Shown: piece after piece, positions 60,954 through 64,000 of the stretch
Numbering within the stretch: the first letter of the stretch is position 1
How the letters are laid out: every line of letters starts with the position of its first letter
Assembly: GCA_024114885.1 (NCBI GenBank)
Contig: CP099419.1
Location: 3,038,001-3,102,000, forward strand
Reading direction: 5' to 3'
DNA from: Septoria linicola
Lineage: Eukaryota > Ascomycota > Dothideomycetes > Mycosphaerellales > Mycosphaerellaceae
DNA: 64,000 bases
Notes under the pieces: model-generated
Seen by the model: the letters and a program-made list of their open reading frames with translations, nothing else
Told to the model about the DNA's origin: nothing
Database searches by the model: none
Program-made: the position numbers and the translations under genes

Positions 60954-61770
60954 CTTTGTGGAAGTCCGATGCTGTTGTTCAGAAGAGGTCTTGTGGTACT
61001 ACTGTGATGGGTTAAATGGTAAACGAGTGCATGCGAACGGCTGAGAATATTTAGCACCTCATTCGATCCTCATAACTTCCCGAGCTGGAGGATATGAAGT
61101 GTAGACTTGGAACTGAAGATAATCTTGAGCTGCAAGGACCCATTACACCAACTGTGATGAGTACTGGGCTCAGAAACCAACCTCAGGTCGACTACCCTCA
61201 GTCCATGGTGGTCGCATGTCTTTCCAGCAGCTCACGCAGCATAAGAAACATCGCCGTAGCCACATTTCATCCAACTTGACACTCGAGACATTGGCGTTAT
61301 CAACAACATTTTTGAAGCCGTTGTCGCCGTGGAGAGCTTGATCATCAATGACACCTGTTCACTGTACGCGCGCGGTAGAAATAAATAATGGTCAATGGAC
61401 TCCTGAGTATCCAAGGCACTTCTTATGTAACCTCGTTTGTGGATGTGCAATGAGTGTCTGCGGAAAGACAGAGGGCGATCGTCGAAGTCCAAGAACTCTT
61501 GGCATCAAAGTGGAAGGAGCTCGGAACGCGACACAGCAACTCCTTTCTCCACGACAACGACCACGCGCAACATTGCCAGCGCATGCCAGACCCGCCATTA
61601 TTGCTGCACAAGAGACGGTGCCGTTCGCGAGCAGCTTGACTGATCATTCCACAGTAGAAGACACCTCAGACGCGCGCGCCGAAGGCGCATTTGCTCATCA
61701 CTCGAGCATCGGGCACAACAAAGATTCCACTGCGCCGGCTTCATAGCCCTCGCACACTCCATCAGCAACC
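60954..61770. promoter_or_regulatory. upstream region of U1-70K
   Basis: About 815 bases separate the divergent acidic gene and U1-70K. The last 130 bases are CA/CT-rich, as in a leader. No coding content is supported. Confidence 0.45.
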
Positions 61771-62874
61771 ATGACCGACCGACTCCCACACAATCTCCTG
61801 GCCCTGTTCCAGCCGCGGCCGCCGCTCCGGTATATGCCACCGGCCGACTACCCGCCTGAAGATCGCAGAACACACAAGATTGACGGTGTCGCGCAGTACC
61901 TCCCTGCTTTGGCCGAGAAGAAGGAGGCAGCAAAGACCGAGATCATCACCGAATGCGGACTGCAGAAGCGTGATCGCATGGTGCTGGAAAAGCAGGCGAA
62001 ACAGAAGTGGTTGCTGGAAGACGGCTACAAGGATGAATACAAGCCTACAGAGGATGAGAATATTCGTGGAGATGCGTTCAAGACTTTGTTCGTGGGTCGT
62101 CTTCCGTACGACTGCGGCACTAAAGACCTCGAGAAGGAATTCGGCCGCTTCGGGCCAATTGAGCGCGTGAGGATCGTGACAGATCGTGGCGAACAGTCGA
62201 AGAAGAAGGGCAAGCCTCGTGGCTACGGTTTTGTTCTTTTCGAGCGCGAGAAAGATATGAAGGGTATGATGCGTCCAGATTCACCTGACTTGATCGAGCT
62301 AACCAAGTCCTTAGCTGCCTACAAAGAGTGCGAGAACACGCGAATCCGTGGACGCTCGGTCCTGGTCGATGTCGAGAGAGGTCGCTCAGTTGGGGGCTGG
62401 CGTCCCCGACGATTCGGTGGTGGACTAGGTGGGCGACACTACACTCGAGCTCCGCCACGTCCGACAAGCTACGGAGGAGGCATGCCCTCTGGACCAGGCT
62501 TCGGTCGCGGCGGCTTTCGCGGAGGATTTGGTGGCGATCGCGGTGGGTTCCGGGGTGGTCGTGGAGGAGGAAGAGGCGGTGGCGGTGGCTATCGCGGCGG
62601 AGGCGGCTATGGAGGCGTGGGATACGGCGGCGGGCCCGATGGCGCTCCCTCCGGCCCCCGCTCTGGTGGCGGATATGGAGGAGGTGGCCGGAGCTACGAC
62701 GACCGTGGACCTCGTGGCGGAGGCAGAGACAACGCCAACTTCGAGCCTTTGCCACCACGTGGTGGTGACCGTGGTGGAGGTGGCTACAGAGACCGCGACC
62801 GAGACTTCAACAGCGGCTCGAAGCGACCATTCGAGGGTGGGTATGACGATTCACGACAACGACGACGCTACTAA
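61771..62874 (+). CDS. SNP1: U1 snRNP 70-kDa protein, about 350 aa spliced
   Basis: Binds U1 snRNA stem-loop I and helps choose 5' splice sites. Residues 1-95 form the U1-70K N-terminal segment (PHNLLALFQPRPPLRYMPP). The RRM lies at about residues 100-190, with RNP2 TLFVGRLPYD and RNP1 PRGYGFVLFE. A hidden intron at 62264-62314 (51 nt, GTATGA...CTTAG, branch GCTAAC) splits the RRM. It has no in-frame stop, so the unspliced frame stays open, but splicing gives KDMKAAYKECENTRIRGRS, which matches the family, then LVDVERGRSVGGWRPRRFGG. The rest is a long RGG/GGY tail. Spliced length is about 350 residues. Confidence 0.94.
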   Translation: MTDRLPHNLLALFQPRPPLRYMPPADYPPEDRRTHKIDGVAQYLPALAEKKEAAKTEIITECGLQKRDRMVLEKQAKQKWLLEDGYKDEYKPTEDENIRGDAFKTLFVGRLPYDCGTKDLEKEFGRFGPIERVRIVTDRGEQSKKKGKPRGYGFVLFEREKDMKGMMRPDSPDLIELTKSLAAYKECENTRIRGRSVLVDVERGRSVGGWRPRRFGGGLGGRHYTRAPPRPTSYGGGMPSGPGFGRGGFRGGFGGDRGGFRGGRGGGRGGGGGYRGGGGYGGVGYGGGPDGAPSGPRSGGGYGGGGRSYDDRGPRGGGRDNANFEPLPPRGGDRGGGGYRDRDRDFNSGSKRPFEGGYDDSRQRRRY

Positions 62875-63688
62875 TGGTAGCAAAGCGCATGGTAAGATTC
62901 CCCGACTAACGCTCTTCCCCCAGGGGTAAGTATACTAATCAGTGCAGCTTACCGCAGCTACTCACTCTTGCAGCTTGCTCCAGCCTGGCCTTGGTGCAAT
63001 GTGCCTTACACACCCTGCGCATTCGACACAATCTTGGACAAGACCGCATGGCACGCAAACTACGGTGAGTCGGACTACCTCCTCAAAGGGTAAGGTACCG
63101 GCTCGCGCGCACGACATACTATCCGATCAGCAACGGAAGTACCACAGAAGCGCGAAGGAAGGGGACACGGTTATGGGAGGCTCCGCTTTCCTTCTTGCAT
63201 TCACTGCTTTTCAGTCGTTGCTTGTTTCTAGCTCTGAGCGACTGCAGCATCGATGCTCAATTCAGGGCATCATTGGTCCGCACGTGTACTTGTAGTCTCA
63301 TCAGGTGGGTTGAGGGAAGTGTATGCTACTGCTTTTGCAACTGAGCGCGAGGCAGACCAGACACGAAGCAGACGATGCTTCTAGCCATAGACTTTCCACC
63401 TATGCAGTGTGCAAGCCATCTCTCAATCGTGCAACATCTCACAGCTTGACTGAAACTGAGAGGCATTGGACGAGAGCTTGCGATTGTCCGAGTATTTCCG
63501 AAAGCTGTGAGCGCAAGTACATCGGCGCAATAGCACATTACGTCGATAGCCCCTCCAGTCAAATTCTGGTGACCTTAACACATTTCCACGTTGCAGACGA
63601 AGTACGCACAGGACAACAACTCGCACACTTGATCGCTGAGCAGATACGACTCTCTACAACCAGACCCACCACCCAGAATACCGCAATC
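62875..63688. other. U1-70K 3' region and TPI1 promoter
   Basis: Just after the U1-70K stop are strong splice-like signals (GTAAGA at 62892, CTAAC near 62906, CCCCCAG at 62923, GTAAGT at 62926, ACTAAT near 62935), which may be introns in the 3' UTR. The later part contains the TPI1 promoter and leader. Frames here show no domain. Confidence 0.45.
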
Positions 63689-64000
63689 ATGGCACGTCAA
63701 TTCTTCGTTGGAGGCAACTTCAAGATGTACGTGCAACATACCCCGCCATGCACACAACAAAGACGGCCACACTGACAAAAATCGCCATTTGCAGGAACGG
63801 AACAATTTCCAAGATCAAGGAAATCGTCGCTCACCTCAACGATGCCAAAGTCGACTCCAACACTGAAGTCGTCATCTCTCCTCCGGCGCTGTACCTTTTG
63901 CTCACCCGCGAACACCTCCGCCAGGGCATCGAGGTTGCGGCCCAGAACGTTTTCGACAAGCCTAACGGAGCCTTTACTGGTGAGATCTCCGTCGAGCAGC
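63689..64000 (+). CDS. TPI1: triosephosphate isomerase, N-terminal part
   Basis: Glycolytic enzyme that interconverts glyceraldehyde-3-phosphate and dihydroxyacetone phosphate in the cytosol. Exon 1 is 63689-63726 (MARQFFVGGNFKM) and exon 2 starts at 63795 after a 68-nt intron (GTACGT...TTGCAG). The splice joins NFKM to NGT, restoring the N-x-K-M-N-G motif with the catalytic Lys. Exon 2 reads VVISPPALYLLLTREHL, AAQNVFDKPNGAFTGEIS, normal for TPI. The gene leaves the window at 64000 with about 81 residues seen; more introns are likely. The CT-rich leader fits a highly expressed gene. Confidence 0.95.

Noticed and set aside
1..64000. CRISPR arrays, bacterial operons, Shine-Dalgarno sites
   Set aside because: The window is eukaryotic: spliced genes and fungal families; no direct-repeat arrays were seen.

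Overview
The window is nuclear DNA of a filamentous ascomycete. Genes sit on both strands with no operons. They carry 0-3 short introns (46-122 nt) with GT-AG ends and CTGAC/CTAAC branch sites just before the acceptor. Products include fungal families such as Mkt1, Pex11C-type peroxin, Hsp104, GDA1 and tandem-BTB proteins. The style and several lineage-restricted proteins fit a dothideomycete (Mycosphaerellales-like), but that placement is inference. I support about 29 protein genes. At least four (a complex I subunit, a BTB protein, an acidic 151-aa protein and a two-module secreted protein) appear only after splicing by hand. I saw no rRNA, convincing tRNA, CRISPR array or intact transposon.

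Layout. 1-9.8 kb: start of a possible leftward gene, a large F-box protein, a very acidic fungal protein, and coatomer delta (RET2). 10-18.4 kb: APC4, two unknowns, a SRPBCC protein, and tRNA pseudouridine synthase PUS7. 19.3-24.6 kb: a C2H2 zinc-finger protein with a GC-AG intron, a WRAP73/Wdr8-like WD40 protein, and a Pex11C-like peroxin. 24.9-33.2 kb: an F-box-like protein, MKT1, Golgi GDPase GDA1, and a PPPDE-thioredoxin-PUL protein. 34.3-37.9 kb: two neighbouring genes of an unrecognised secreted family, one with one module and one with two. 38.4-43.0 kb: a small complex I subunit, a glutathione transferase, a RIP-like relic, and a tandem-BTB protein. 44.5-55.2 kb: an AMPK-type glycogen-binding-domain protein, a NIPA-like Mg transporter, HSP104, an F-box-like protein, and a Sec2-domain protein. 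57.2-64 kb: a bZIP factor, the acidic small gene, U1-70K, and the start of TPI1.

Most genes are unrelated housekeeping neighbours: vesicle traffic (RET2, Sec2-like, GDA1), cell cycle (APC4, WRAP73-like), RNA (PUS7, MKT1, U1-70K), energy (complex I subunit, TPI1) and stress (HSP104, GST). The accessory part is the 34.3-37.9 kb pair and the gene-poor stretches around 40-41.5, 43-44.4, 55.2-57.2 and 58.5-60.4 kb.

Exon coordinates come from reading frames and splice motifs by eye. Every spliced model given here closes in frame.
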